DNA from: Cepaea nemoralis
Taxonomy: Eukaryota; Mollusca; Gastropoda; Stylommatophora; Helicidae
DNA: 64,000 bases
Reading direction: 5' to 3'
Assembly: GCA_014155875.1 (NCBI GenBank)
Contig: JACEFZ010001418.1
Coordinates: 12,501 to 76,500 of the forward strand
The position numbers and the translations under genes are program-made. This document shows, one piece after another, positions 46,122-58,400 of the stretch. Below the pieces are notes generated by a model. It saw nothing but the letters and a program-made list of their open reading frames with translations, was not told the origin of the DNA and did no database searches. How positions within the stretch are numbered: position 1 is the first letter of the stretch; every line of letters starts with the position of its first letter.

Positions 46122-47223
46122 TGTGTGATTCTAGTTGTGATGGTATTGTGTGTGTGTGATTGTGTGATTCTGGTTGTGATGGTATTGTGTGTGTGTGATT
46201 GTGTGATTCTAGTTGTGATGGTATTGTGTGTGTGTGATTGTGTGATTCTAGTTGTGATGGTATTGTGTGTGTGTGATTGTGTGATTCTAGTTGTGATGGT
46301 ATTGTGTGTGTGTGATTGTGTGATTCTAGTTGTGATGGTATTGTGTGTGTGTGATTGTGTGATTCTAGTTGTGATGGTATTGTGTGTGTGTGATTGTGTG
46401 ATTCTGGTTGTGATGGTATTGTGTGTGTGTGATTGTGTGATTCTAGTTGTGATGGTATTGTGTGTGTATGATTGTGTGATTGTGGTTGTGATGGTATTGT
46501 GTGTGTGTGATTGTGTGATTCTAGTTGTGATGGTATTGTGTGTGTTTGTGATTGTGGTTGTGATGGTATTGTGTGTGTGATTGTGTGATTCTAGTTGTGA
46601 TGGTATTGTGTGTGTGTGATTGTGTGATTGTGGTTGTGATGGTATTGTGTGTGTGTGTGATTGTGTGATTCTAGTTGTGATGGTATTGTGTGTGTTTGAT
46701 TGTGTGATTCTAGTTGTGATGGTATTGTGTGTGTGTGATTGTGTGATTCTAGTTGTGATGGTATTGTGTGTGTGATATTGTGTGATTCTAGTTGTGATGG
46801 TATTGTGTGTGTGTGATTGTGTGATTCTAGTTGTGATGGTATTGTGTGTGTGTGATTGTGTGATTCTAGTTGTGATGGTATTGTGTGTGTGTGATTGTGT
46901 GTTTCTAGTTGTGATGGTATTGTGTGTGTGTGATTGTGTGATTCTAGTTGTGATGGTATTGTGTGTGTGTGATTGTGTGTTTCTAGTTGTGATGGTATTG
47001 TGTGTGATTGTGTGATTCTAGTTGTGATGGTATTGTGTGTGTGTGATTGTGTGATTCTAGTTGTGATGGTATTGTGTGTGTGTGTGATTGTGTGATTCTA
47101 GTTGTGATGGTATTGTGTGTGTGATTGTGTGTTTCTAGTTGTGATGGTATTGTGTGTGTGTGATTGTGTGATTGTGGTTGTGATGGTATTGTGTGTGTGT
47201 GATTGTGGTTGTGATGGTATTGC
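40737..47223. repeat. Minisatellite M in intron 4 (39-bp units with TG runs)
   Basis: About 165 units with GATTCTAGTTGTGATGGTAT followed by TGTGTGTGTGTGATTGTGT. Variation is mainly TCTGG/TCTAG and the TG-run length. One expanded TG run lies near 46089-46118. It is the second largest array in the window. The 39-bp period gives frames reading VCDCVILVVMVL over and over, which are artefacts. Confidence 0.97.
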
Positions 47224-47820
47224 ATGGTTGTTTGTATGGTCAAGTGTACTTACTGACTACATGTCATGAGTTGTTTGTGTGGTCAAGTGTACTTACTGAC
47301 TACATGTCATGAGTTGTTTGTGTGGTCAACTGTGCTTACTGACTACATGTCATGAGTTGTTTGTGTGGTCAAGTGTACTTACTGACTACATGTCATGAGT
47401 TGTTTGTGTGGTCAACTGTGCTTACTGACTACATGTCATGAGTTGTTTGTATGGTCAACTGTGCTTACTGACTACATGTCATGAGTTGTTTGTGTGGTCA
47501 ACTGTGCTTACTGACTACATGTCATGAGTTGTTTGTGTGGTCAACTGTACTTAATGACATGTCATGAGTTTTTTGTATGGTCAACTGTACTTACTGACTA
47601 CATGTCATGAGTTGTTTGTATGGTCAACTGTGCTTACTGACTACATGTCATGAGTTGTTTGTGTGGTCAACTGTACTTAATGACTACATGTCATGAGTTT
47701 TTTGTATGGTAAATTGTGCTTACTGACATGTCATGAGTTGTTTGTATGGTCAAGTGTACTTACTGACATGTCATGAGTTGTTTGTGTGGTCAACTGTACT
47801 TATTGACTACATGTCATGGG
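47224..47820. repeat. Minisatellite N at the end of intron 4 (43-bp units)
   Basis: About 14 units with TGACTACATGTCATGAGTTG and TTTGTGTGGTCAACTGTACT. The last unit runs to CATGTCATGGG, about 12 bp before the exon 5 acceptor (TTTATTTTTCAG). Confidence 0.95.
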
Positions 47821-47832
47821 TTTATTTTTCAG

Positions 47833-50196
47833 ATTCTTTACCTGAGGATGCCCTGCACCTGGTGATTGAGGACCTGCTGGTGACACGATATGATCGCACA
47901 ACCAGCAACCAGAAGAGCATGCACAGTCTTATTGATGATCTGGGTCTGTGTGTCGCAGCGCTGGAGTCTGGCATCATGACATATAGCAGCCAGGAGCAGA
48001 TGGCAGCCTTGGACCGCTTCAATGTGATCTTCCAGAAGTATGTGGATAAATCTTCCCTGACGGGCACAGAGCGAGGCAGTCCTGATGGAGGCTCTGATCT
48101 GGATGTTGAGAATGAGACAGATCACGGGACATTTGTCAGAGTGGAAGATGATATATACTTCAAGAGAAGTGGGCCCTTGGAAGTGAAACCAGTGGATAAA
48201 AGTTCAGTTCTGCGAGCTCATCAGGGAAGTGACATGTCGCCTCCGGTTGACATGAACTTTGTGTCTGCCCTGTCGGTTGATGGGTGGAATTATACTTGGG
48301 ATGAGGAAAACAAACATCAGCGTCAACCTCTGTCGGATATTTCGCTTCAGGCCAGCTGTCCTATGAGCCCAGACTCTAGTAGCCACATGCTCCAGGGCAA
48401 ACACATCAGCTCATTCACGGAGTCTGACCTTCAGAACATAGACTGTGCATCCCTAACCGAAGATGAGATGATGGTCTATGCTCAAGCGTTGAGCAGATTT
48501 ACTTATGCGAAGGAGCAGGCCCCAGTGGTTGACTCGCCTGATCACCCTCCAGACGATGCTGAAACTATACACCAGATCTCCCCCTGTGACTCGCCTGATC
48601 ACCCTCCAGACGATGCTGAAACTATACACCAGATCTCCCCCTGTGACTCGCCTGATCACCCTCCAGATGGTGCTGAAACATTACACCAGAACTCACCCTG
48701 TGACCTGGACTGCTTACCGAAGGAGCCCACTTGTTCAGACGGTGCTGAAAGTGAAGCACAACTGCCAGATACCAGTGGCAGATCACCAGTAGCAAGTGAC
48801 CAATCCCAGATATGTTCACCCACGTCTGCTGGCCACATGTCTGTGGATTCCCAGTCTCTGCACACATCTGACATGGAAGCAGATCAAGAGTGCAGTATGC
48901 TCTGCCATGAAGCGTTAGGCGATTCAGAAGAGAGTCAGGGAAATCCGTACGATTCTGACTGCAAGAGATCACCACAGATTAGCACTGCACAGAACAAAGT
49001 TGATCAAGCAGACCAGCCATTGATGGGTTCAGACGTAGTCTCTGTCACACACTGTGTATCTTGTGGGAATGTCTGCTCAACTGTGTGTACTGTCTGTGGT
49101 GCCTTAGATCAAACTGATTTCAGTTCCCAACCGCTGGATGCTAGCTTTTCCACTCCAGCAGCTGAAACTGTTACATCTGATAGGTCCAGAGATTCTTCAG
49201 TGGTACCCAGTGAGAAGGCATCCGAGACAAGTGATGATAATTCCCTAGGACAACACTGTGTTGCTGGAATTACATCAATAGATTCTCCCCTGCCTGGCAC
49301 AGCGGGCAAATTGGTCACAGAAAAAAATTCTATCTCTGGCACAGCAGGCAAATTGGTCACAGAAACCAATTCTATCTCTGGCACAGCAGACAAATTGGTC
49401 ACAGAAAAAAATTCTATGTGTGGCACAGCAGACAAATTGGTCACAGAAACAAATTCTATGCATGGAGCAGCAGGCAAATCAGTGACAGAGGCTGGTGACC
49501 ACAGGCTGCAGGGCAGTGGTGGTCTCAAGGAGTTTGTGTTTTCTCCCCCCAAGGCCAACAACCTGATTAAAACTAGAGACTATGCTCGCCTTAAGAGCCC
49601 TGCCTTGTCACCCAAAAAACGATCTTCTAAAGGGCCATCACCAAAGTCTGATTGTGTGTCAAAGCGGCTGCACTACAGTGAGAAGGGGAGCCAGCTGCAA
49701 CAGTGTGGTGTTGATGGTAGTAGCCCAGACCTACATAACACTAGCATGCAAGTGAATGTTGATATGTCATTCTTTGAAAACAAACAATCCTCTTTGGATG
49801 CTGCAGCCTGGAACTTGAGCCACCAGTCCACACCTCCTTCCACTAGCAGCACACCCAGCGCCAGACGTGATAATCCAGGCCAGACTCCTGTGGATTGTGA
49901 CAAACCCACCGCCACCTTTGCCAGCAAACCCACCTCCGCCTTTGCCAGCACACCCACCTCTGCCTTCACCAGCACACCTACCTCCGCCTTTGCCAGCACT
50001 CCAATGTTGGAGGGTTCAAAGCCATCACAAGTCAGTCAGCTGTCAGATATGCAAATTGAGGCTGTAGATACTTCCACTCCATCTCGCAACAGGAAGGTGG
50101 CCGCCAGCGAAGGCCTGCAGAATATCCAGCCAGAAGCAGCAGTCACGCCCAAACGGAAGGTGGTCCGATCATCCGCTACTTACATTCCAGGCATTG
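47833..50196 (+). CDS. Exon 5, main coding exon of the unrecognised gene
   Basis: A 2364-nt exon between TTTATTTTTCAG and G|GTGAGT, beginning in the codon left by exon 4 and ending in phase 1. The first 80 residues look helical (DALHLVIEDLLVTRYDRTT, then AALDRFNVIFQKYVDK). The rest is low-complexity, acidic and Ser/Thr/Pro-rich. It has three kinds of in-frame internal repeat: 19 residues x3 (48531-48701), 14 residues x4-5 (49296-49490) and 8 residues x4 (49902-49997). A Cys cluster CVSCGNVCSTVCTVC lies near 49056-49100. Basic proline-directed motifs (SPALSPKKRSSKGPSPK; TPKRKVVRSS) look like kinase sites with nuclear-localisation character. I cannot name the family; a nuclear or mitotic phosphoprotein is only an inference. 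If intron 5 is retained, the frame ends at TGA 50205-50207. Confidence 0.9.
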
Positions 50197-50889
50197 GTGA
50201 GTTCTGAACAGATATTGGCTAATGACATCCCAGACATTTCCAGAACATTGTGTACAAGCAGTGACTGTGTATATATGACATTCATTTTTATACAAACTAG
50301 CTACTTCCATATCAGATATATTCTATTCCAACACTGGCTACATACTAATCAGAAATAAATTCTCTAGTTTCTGCTTACATATCAGACATAGATCAACTGT
50401 ACAAACACTAGCTACTTATGTCATAGTTCTACACAAATAGTGGCTACTTGCATTCTAGTTTGTACCCAGAACATAGCACTTAAGTATTAGGGCATGTGGT
50501 TTCCTGAACCAGCTGTTGGGTTAGTTCTTTCATTCGTTGGGTTGAAAGTTTCCCTCAGTCTGAAGTCTCCCTCAGTCTGAAGTTGCCCTGTGCCTTGCTA
50601 AACGGGGATACGGTTTTGGCATTTTGATTGATGCCAAACTGAAGTCGTCATTATAACCTTGCAGCCCCTTCACTGGTGAACAGAAATCTCGCATTAAATT
50701 TGCAGTTATACGCTCGGTGTAGAAACCTACACTCTGGTTGCTTTGTTCTACTATTGCAATTTTACATATAGATTTTTAAACGTGGAGTGTAAAGTTTTGT
50801 CTGTCTGATCATTCCTCCTGATCATTCCTCCTTGATTCCATCTTGATTGTAGAATGAGAGGTTGATTGTGATATCTGTAGCATTTCATC
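50197..50889 (+). other. Single-copy part of intron 5
   Basis: AT-rich sequence with no repeat array, no coding frame of note and no recognised element. ATTCCTCCTGATCATTCCTC near 50810 is a small local duplication. Confidence 0.5.
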
Positions 50890-51171
50890 ACAATTTTCTA
50901 TACTGAGTTTACCTATTCTATCTTTCATTATCTATATTGAGCTCAGTAATTGTAATCTTTCATTGTTTATATTGAATTCATTAATTCTATCTTGCATTGT
51001 TTATATTGAATTCACTAATTATATCTTGCATTGTTTATATTGAATTCATTAATTCTATCTTGCATTGTTTATATTGAATTCATTAATTCTATCTTGCATT
51101 GTTTATATTGAATTTACTAATTATATCTTGCATTGTTTATACTGAGTTCACTAATTCTATTTTGCATTAAG
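50890..51171. repeat. Minisatellite O in intron 5 (34-bp units)
   Basis: About 8 AT-rich units with CATTGTTTATATTGAATTCA followed by TTAATTCTATCTTG. Early units are degraded. Confidence 0.92.
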
Positions 51172-51297
51172 GTAATATTTTGCCAGATGCTAAAACAAAT
51201 GTTAAAATTATAGGGAGACTAAACAATGTGCGCCAAACAATTGATATAAGTAATACCAGAAAATAACTACAAGAGCAATCAACGTGTAGAACTTGCC
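51172..51297 (+). other. Single-copy link in intron 5
   Basis: About 125 bp with no recognised feature. Confidence 0.4.
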
Positions 51298-52313
51298 ATG
51301 AGATGGCTGGCTGTGCTGCCTTGGGAGATGGCTGGCTGTGCTGCCTTGGGAGATGGCTGGCTGTGCTGCCTTGGGAGATGGCTGGCTTTGCTGCCTTGGG
51401 GGATGGCTGGCTGTGCTGCCCTTGGGGGATGGCTGGCTGTGCTGCCCTTTGGGGAAAGGGTGGCTGTGCTGCCTTGGGGTGGCTGGCTGTGGGTTGCTTG
51501 GGAGATTGGCTGCTGTGCTGCCTGGGAGATGGCTGGCTGTGCTGCCTTGGGAATGCTGGCTGTGCTGCCTTGGGAGATGGCTGGCTGTGCTGCCTTGGGA
51601 GATGGCTGGCTGTGCTGCCTTGGGAGATGGCTGGCTGTGCTGCCTTGGGAGATGGCTGGCTGTGCTGCCTTGGGAGATGGCTGGCTGTGCTGCCTTGGGA
51701 GATGGCTGGCTGTGCTGGCCTTGGAGATTGGCTGGCTGTGCTGCCTTGGGAGATGGCTGGGCTGTGCTGCCTTGGGAGATGGCTGGCTGTGCTGCCTTGG
51801 GAGATGGCTGGCTGTGCTTGCCCTTGGGAGATGGCTGGCTGTGCTGCCTTGGGAGATGGCTGGCTGTGCTGCCTTGGGAGATGGCTGGCTGTGCTGCCTT
51901 GGGAGATGCGGCTGTGCTGCCTTGGGGATGGCTGGCTGTGCTGCCTTGGGAGATGGCTGGCTGTGCTGCCTTGGGAGATGGCTGGCTGTGCTGCTTGGGA
52001 GAGGGCTTGGCTGTGCTGCCTTGGGAGATGGCTGGCTGTGCTGCCTTGGGAGATGGCTGGCTGTGCTGCCTTGGGAGATGGCTGGCTGTGCTGCCTTGGG
52101 AGATGGCTGGCTGTGCTGCCTTGGAGATGGCTGGCTGTGCTGCCTTGGGAGATGGCTGGCTGTGCTGCCTTGGGAGATGGCTGGCTGTGCTGCCTTGGGA
52201 GATGGCTGGCTGTGCTGCCTTGGGAGATGGCTGGCTGTGCTGCCTTGGGAGATGGCTGGCTGTGCTGCCTTGGGAGATGGCTGGCTGTGCTGCCTTGGGA
52301 GATGGCAGTCAGA
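51298..52313. repeat. Minisatellite P in intron 5 (26-bp units)
   Basis: About 38 units with GGCTGGCTGTGCTGCCTTGG followed by GAGAT. The right half is nearly uniform. The left half (51400-51560 especially) has many one-base gains and losses. All three plus frames stay open for over 300 codons, a repeat effect. Confidence 0.96.
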
Positions 52314-52396
52314 TGAAGATGGTTGTATTCACTGCAACATGTATATGCTAATTGCCAGTTTGTGTGCTGACTTGTGATTTGTTTTATTTCTGTCAG
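52314..52396 (+). other. Single-copy end of intron 5
   Basis: About 80 bp between minisatellite P and exon 6, holding the pyrimidine tract of the acceptor. Confidence 0.5.
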
Positions 52397-52491
52397 AAGA
52401 GAAGGAGAATGTACATCAGCAGAGGTGTACAGGAGAGAAGGAAAATGTGCATCAGCAGAGGAGTACCAGTGGTCTGTTGCACGACCTGCAG
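52397..52491 (+). CDS. Exon 6, with duplicated KEN motif
   Basis: A 95-nt exon with acceptor TTTTATTTCTGTCAG and donor CTGCAG|GTCAGT. It completes the codon left by exon 5 and ends in phase 0. It encodes two near-identical 12-residue units, EEKENVHQQRCTG and EKENVHQQRSTS, followed by GLLHDLQ. Each unit holds Lys-Glu-Asn, which in many cell-cycle proteins is a degron read by the anaphase-promoting complex. Whether it works here is unknown. The gene continues beyond, but no further exon could be identified before the window ends. Confidence 0.78.
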
Positions 52492-52497
52492 GTCAGT

Positions 52498-55400
52498 GCT
52501 GCTGTCTGTGTCTGCTGTCTGAGTCTTATATCTGCTGTGTATATCTTATATCTGTTGTCTCTATTCTATCTGTTATCTGTATCTTTTGTCTGTTGTCTCT
52601 CTATCTGCTGTCTGTATCTTTTGTCTGTTGTATGTTTCTCTTCTATCTGCTGTATCTTTTGTCCTGTTGTCTCTCTTCTATCTGCTGTATCTTTTGTCTG
52701 TTGTCTGTTTATTGTATCTGTCTCTCTTCTATCTGTTATCTGTATCTTTTGTCTGTTGTCTGTATCTTGTATCTGCTGTATCTGTCTGTTGTCTCGCTTC
52801 TATCAGCTATCTGTATCTTTTGTCTGTTGTCTGCATCTTGTATCTGCTGTATCTTTTGTCTGTTGTCTGTTGTCTCTCTTCTATCTACTATATGTATCTT
52901 TTGTCTGTTGTTTGTATCTCGTATCTGCTGTATCTTTTGTCTGCTGTCTGTATCTTTTGACTGTCTATGATATATCTTATATCTGCTGTCTGTATCTGTC
53001 TCTGTATCTGCTGTCTTCTATCTGCTGTCTCTCTTCTATCTGCTGTCTCTCTCTGTCTCTATATTTGCTGTCTCTTCTATCTGCTGTCTGTCCCTTCAGC
53101 AGCAGTATCTTGTATCTGTCTGCTGCCTGTATCTTGTATCTGTCTGCTGCCTGTATCTGTCTGCTGCCTGTATCTTGTATCTGTCTGCTGCCTGTATCTT
53201 GTCTCTGCCTTATCTGTCTGCTGCCTGTATCTGTCTGCTGCCTGTATCTTGTATCTGTCTGCTGCCTGTATCTGTCTGCTGCCTGTATCTGTCTGCTGCC
53301 TGTCTTGTATCTGTCTGCTGCCTGTATCTTGTATCTGTCTGCTGCCTGTATCTGTCTGCTGCCTGTCTTGTATCTGTCTGCTGCCTGTATCTGTCTGCTG
53401 CCTGTCTTGTATCTGTCTGCTGCCTGTATCTGTCTGCTGCCTGTATCTGTCTGCTGCCTTGTATCTGTCTGCTGCCTGTATCTTGTATCTGTCTGCTGCT
53501 TGTATCTGTCTGCTGCCTGTATCTGTCTGCTGCTTGTATCTGTCTGCTGCTTGTATCTGTCTGCTGCTTGTATCTGTCTGCTGCTTGTATCTGTCTGCTG
53601 CCTGTATCTTGTATATGTCTGCTGCCTGTACTTGTATCTGTCTGCTGCCTGTATCTTGTATCTGTCTGCTGCCTGTCTTGTATCTGTCTGCTGCTGTCTT
53701 GTATCTGTCTGCTGCCTGTATCTTGTATCTGTCTGCTGCCTGTCTTGTATCTGTCTGCTGCCTGTATCTTGTAATCTGTCTGCTTGTCCTGTATCTGTCT
53801 GCTGCCTGTATCTTGTATATCTGCTGCCTGTATCTTGTATCTGTCCGGCTGCCTGTAATCTGTATGTCTGCCTGTATCTGTCGGCTGCCTGTATCTTGAA
53901 TCTGCCTGCCTGTATCTTGTATCTGTCTGCTGCCGGTACTGTCTTGCCTAGTATCTGTCTGCTCCTTTTATTTCTGCCGTCTTTTTTGCTCCTGTTTTGT
54001 ATCTGTCTGCTGCCTGTTCTTGTTTTTCTGCTGTTCTTGTATTTCTGTCCTGTATTTCTGCTCCTGTTTTGTTCTTCTGCTGTCTTTTGTCCTGTGTCGT
54101 CTTTCTCTGCCTTTTTGTATCTGTCTGCTGCCTGTTTTGTTCTTCTCTTTGTCTTGTATTTTTGCTGTCTTTTGTCTGCCCTTTTATTCTCTGCCTGTTT
54201 TTTCTCTGCCTTTTTCTGTTTTCTGTTTGTTTTGCTTGTCTTGTATCTGTCTGCTGCCTGTATCTGTATGTCTTGCCTGTCTTTATCTTTGCCTGTTTTC
54301 CTGTATATCTCTGCCTGTATTGTATCTGTCTCTGCCCCTTTTTCTTGTATATCTGCTGCCTGTATCTTGTATGTCTGCTGCCTGTCTTGTATCTGTCTCT
54401 TCTGTCTTGTAATTCTTCCCCGTCTTTGTATCTGTCTCTGCCTTTTTTATATCTTCCCCCTGTATCTTGATCTGTGCCTTACTTTATCTGCTCTGGTTTT
54501 CTTGTATTTTTCCCGTATCTTGTATTCTGCCTTTTGTATATCTGCTCCTGTATTTTATTCTGCTGCTGTATCTTGTATTTCTGCTGCCTGTATCTTGTAT
54601 TCCTGCCTTTTTTCTGTCCTGTTCTTCTTTCCCGCTGTTCTTGTATCTGTCTGCTGCCTGTATCTGTTATCGTCTGCTGTTCTTGTATCTGTCTGCTCCT
54701 GTTTTTTTTGCTCCCGTTCTTGTATTCTGTGCTTTGTATTCTCTGCCTGATCTTGTATTGCTGCTGCCTGTTTTATATCTCTGCCTGTATCTTGTATTCT
54801 GCTGCCTGTCTTGTATCTGTCTGCTGCTTTGTTATCTTCCTGTATCTTGTTTCTGCTGCCCGTTTCTGTTTCTGTCCTGTCTTGTATTCCCGCTCCTGTA
54901 TCTTTTTCTGCTCCTGTATCTTTCGTCTGCTGCCTGTATCTGTTGCTGCCTGTATCTTGTATCTGCTGCCTGTATCTTGTATCTGCTGCCTGTATCTTGT
55001 TTTGCCTCCTGTATCTTTTTGTCTGCCCTTTTTATCTGCTCCCGCTGTATCTTTTGCTGCTGCTTTTTGTTTTTGCTTCTTGTATCTGTGCTCCTTTTGT
55101 CTTACTGTTGCTGCCCTTTTGTATCTGCTGCCTGTATTTGTATTCTCTCCGTATCTTCTGTCTGCCCTTTTTCTTGTTCTGCTCTGTATTTGTTTCTTTT
55201 CTTCCCCTTTTTATCTGCTCCTGTTTATCTGCTCCTTTTTTCTTTTTTCTGTCTTCCCGTTTGTCTGCTGCCTGTCTGTCTCTCTGTATCTGTCTGTCCT
55301 GTATCTTGTACTGTCTGCTTCTTGTTCTGTCTGCTGCCTGTTCTGTTCTCCTTCTTTTTGCCTGTTCTTGTACTGTCTGGCCCTTTTTTATCTTCTGGCC

Positions 55401-58400
55401 GTTCTTGTCTGTTGCTGCCTGTTTGTATTCTGCGCCTGTATCTTGCGTGTCGTCCCTTTTCTTGTTCTTCCTTCTGTTCCTTGTTTTCTTTGCTGCCTGC
55501 TTGTTCTGCTCTGCCCGTCTTGTATCTGTCTTGGGCCCGTTCTTGTATCTTCTCTCCTTCTGTATCTGCTGCTGCCTGTATCTTTTTTCTGTTTTGTTCT
55601 TGTACTGTTGTCCTTTTTCTGCTGCCTGTTCTTTATTGTCTTCTCTGTATCTTGTATCTTCTGCCTTTTTCTGCTCCTGTTCTTTTATCTGTCTGCTGCC
55701 TGTATCTTGTATCTGTCTGCTGCCTGTATCTTGTTTTGTCTTCCCGTCTGTATTTGTCTCTGCCCGGCTTTTTTCTGTCTGCTGCCCTGTATCTTGTCTT
55801 GCTGCTGTACTTGTATCTGTCTGCTGCCTGTATCTTCGCTGCCTGTCTTTCTGTCTGCTGCCTGTTCTTGTTCTGTCTGCTGCCTGTATCTTTTCTGTCT
55901 GTCCTGTATTTTCTTCTCTGCCTGTTCTTGTTCTGCTCTGCCTGTTCTGTATCTGTCTGCTGCCTGTATCTTTCTGCTGTCCTGTATCTTTCTGCTGTTT
56001 TCTTGTTCTGTCTGTCCTGTATCTATCTCTGCGCCTGTGTTTGTTCTTTCCCGCCTGTTCTTGTATCTGTCTGCTGCCTGTATTTATCTGTCTGCTGCCT
56101 GTATTTGTTCTGCTGCCTGTTTCTTGTATCTTTTGCTGCCTGTATCTTGTATCTTCTGCTGCCTGTTCTTGTATCTGCTGCGCCTTTTTTTATCTGTCTG
56201 GCCTGATCTTTCTGTCTCTCCCGTCTTGTATTCTGCTGCCTGTATTTTTCTGTCTGCTCCTGTATCTTGTATCTGTCTCTCTGTGTCTTTTATCTGTCTG
56301 CCCCTGTTTTTCTCTGCCTGTTGTTGTCTGTTCTCTGTTCCTTTTTCTGTCTGCTGCCTGTTCTTGTATCTGTCTGCTGCCTGTTCTTTATCTGTCTTCC
56401 TGCTTGTTCTGTCCCGTTTCCCGCTGCTTGTCTTGTATCTGTCTGCTGCCTGTTCTTGTATCTGCTCCTTTATTTGCCTGTCTTGTATCTGTCTGCTGCC
56501 TGTTCTTGTATCTGTCTCCTGTTTTGTTCTGTCTGTGCCTTGTCCTTGTATGTCTGCTGCCTTTTATCTGTCTGCTGTTGTCTGTTTGTCTTCCGTGCCT
56601 TTCTTTCTGCTGGGTTTTTTGTTGCGCCTTTTGTCTGTGCTGCCTGTTCTTCTGCTGCCCCGTATCTGTCTGCTCCTTTTTCTCCTGTATCTGTCTGCTG
56701 CCTGTATCTGTCTCTGCCCGTCTCTGCTGCCTTCCTGCTCCCGTCTGTCCTGTATCTGTATCTGCCCTGTTCTGTTTTCTGCCTGTTCTTTTCTGTCCCG
56801 CTGTTTTGTTTTCTCTGTTGTATCTTTTGGGCCCGTGTCTGTTCTGCTGTTCCTTCTTGCTGTTCTTCCCGCCTGTATCTTTCTGCCCGCCCGTCTTGTT
56901 TCTGTCTGCTCCCTTTTCTGTCTGCTGCCTGTTCTTATCTGCTGCTTTCTGCTTTTCTTATCTGTGCCTGTATCTTTTACTTCTTTCCTGTATCTTGTAT
57001 CTGTCTGCTGCCTGTTTTTCTGCCTGTATCTGTCTGCTGCCTGTATCTTGTTCTGTCTGCTGCCTGTTTTATTTCTGCTGCCTGTTTTTCTTGCTGCCTG
57101 TATCTTGTTTTCTTGCTGCCTGTATCTTTCTTGGGTTTTTGTTCTTTCTTCTGCTGCCTGTATCTTTTGCTGTCTTCTCTGATTTGTATCTGTCTCTGCC
57201 TGTTCTTGTTCTCTGTCCTGTTGTATCTGTCTGTCCGTTTTATCTGCTTGCCTGTTTTTTCTCTGTTTCTGTTCTTTTTCTGCTGCCTGTATCTTTATCT
57301 GTCTCTGCTGTTTGTATCTTTCTGCTGCCTTTTATTTCTGCTGCCTGTTCTTTTCTTCTTCTGGTGCCCGTATCTGTCTGCTGCCTGGTTTTTGTATTTG
57401 CTCCGTTTTCTGTCTGCTGCCCGTGTTTTTCTGTTGCTGCCTGTGTCTTTTTTCTGCTGCCTGTGTCTTGTTTTCTCTCCGTATCTTGTATCTGTCTCTT
57501 CTTTTCTTCTGCTCCTGTTCTTGTATCTGTTGCTTTCTTCTGTCTTCTCTCTTTTTTTTGCTGCCTGTTCTGTATCTGTCTGTGCCTGGCTGTATCTGTC
57601 TCTGCCTGTGTCTTGTATGTCTGCTGCCTGTCCTTTTATCTGTCTGCTGCCTGTTCTTTCTTCTTGCTTCTGCTGCCTTGTTCTGCTGCTGTTTTTGTCT
57701 CCCCCTGTATCTGTCTGCTGCCTGTATCTTGTATCTGTCTGCTGCCTGTATCTTGTATCTGTCTGCTGCCTGTATCTGTTCTGCTGCCTGTATCTTGTAT
57801 CTGTCTGCTGCCTGTATCTTGTATCTGTCTGCTGCCTGTATCTTATGTCTGCTGCCTGTATCTTGTCTGCTGCCTGTTCTTTTCTGCTGCCCTGTTCTTA
57901 TCTGTCTGCTGCCTGTTCTTTTTTCTGTCTGCTGCCTGTATCTGTCTGCTGCCTGTATCTTGTATCTGTCTGCTGCCTGTATCTGTCTGCTGCTGTCTGC
58001 TGCTGTCTTGTATCTGTCTGCTGCCTGTATCTTGTATCTGTCTGCTGCCTGTATCTTGTATCTGTCTGCTGCCTGTATCTGTCTGCTGCCTGTATCTTGT
58101 ATCTGTCTGCTGCCTGTATTGTATCTGTCTGCTGCCTGTGTCTTGTATCTGTCTGCTGCCTGTATCTTGTATCTGTCTGCTGCCTGTATCTTGTATCTGT
58201 CTGCTGCCTGTATCTTGTATCTGTCTGCTGCCTGTCTCCTGTATCTGTCTGCTGCCTGTATGTTCTGCCTGTATTTCTGCCCTGGTTTCTGTCCCGTATC
58301 TGTCTGTCTGTATCTGTCGCTGCCTGTTTTTTGTCTGGCTGTTTTTTTTTTCTGCTGTTTTTTCTGCTGCCTGTATCTTGTCTGTTCTTCTGTCTTGTAT

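Noticed and set aside
40707..47015. Frames reading VCDCVILVVMVL many times
   Set aside because: A 39-bp minisatellite with TG runs in intron 4; no single-copy coding part.
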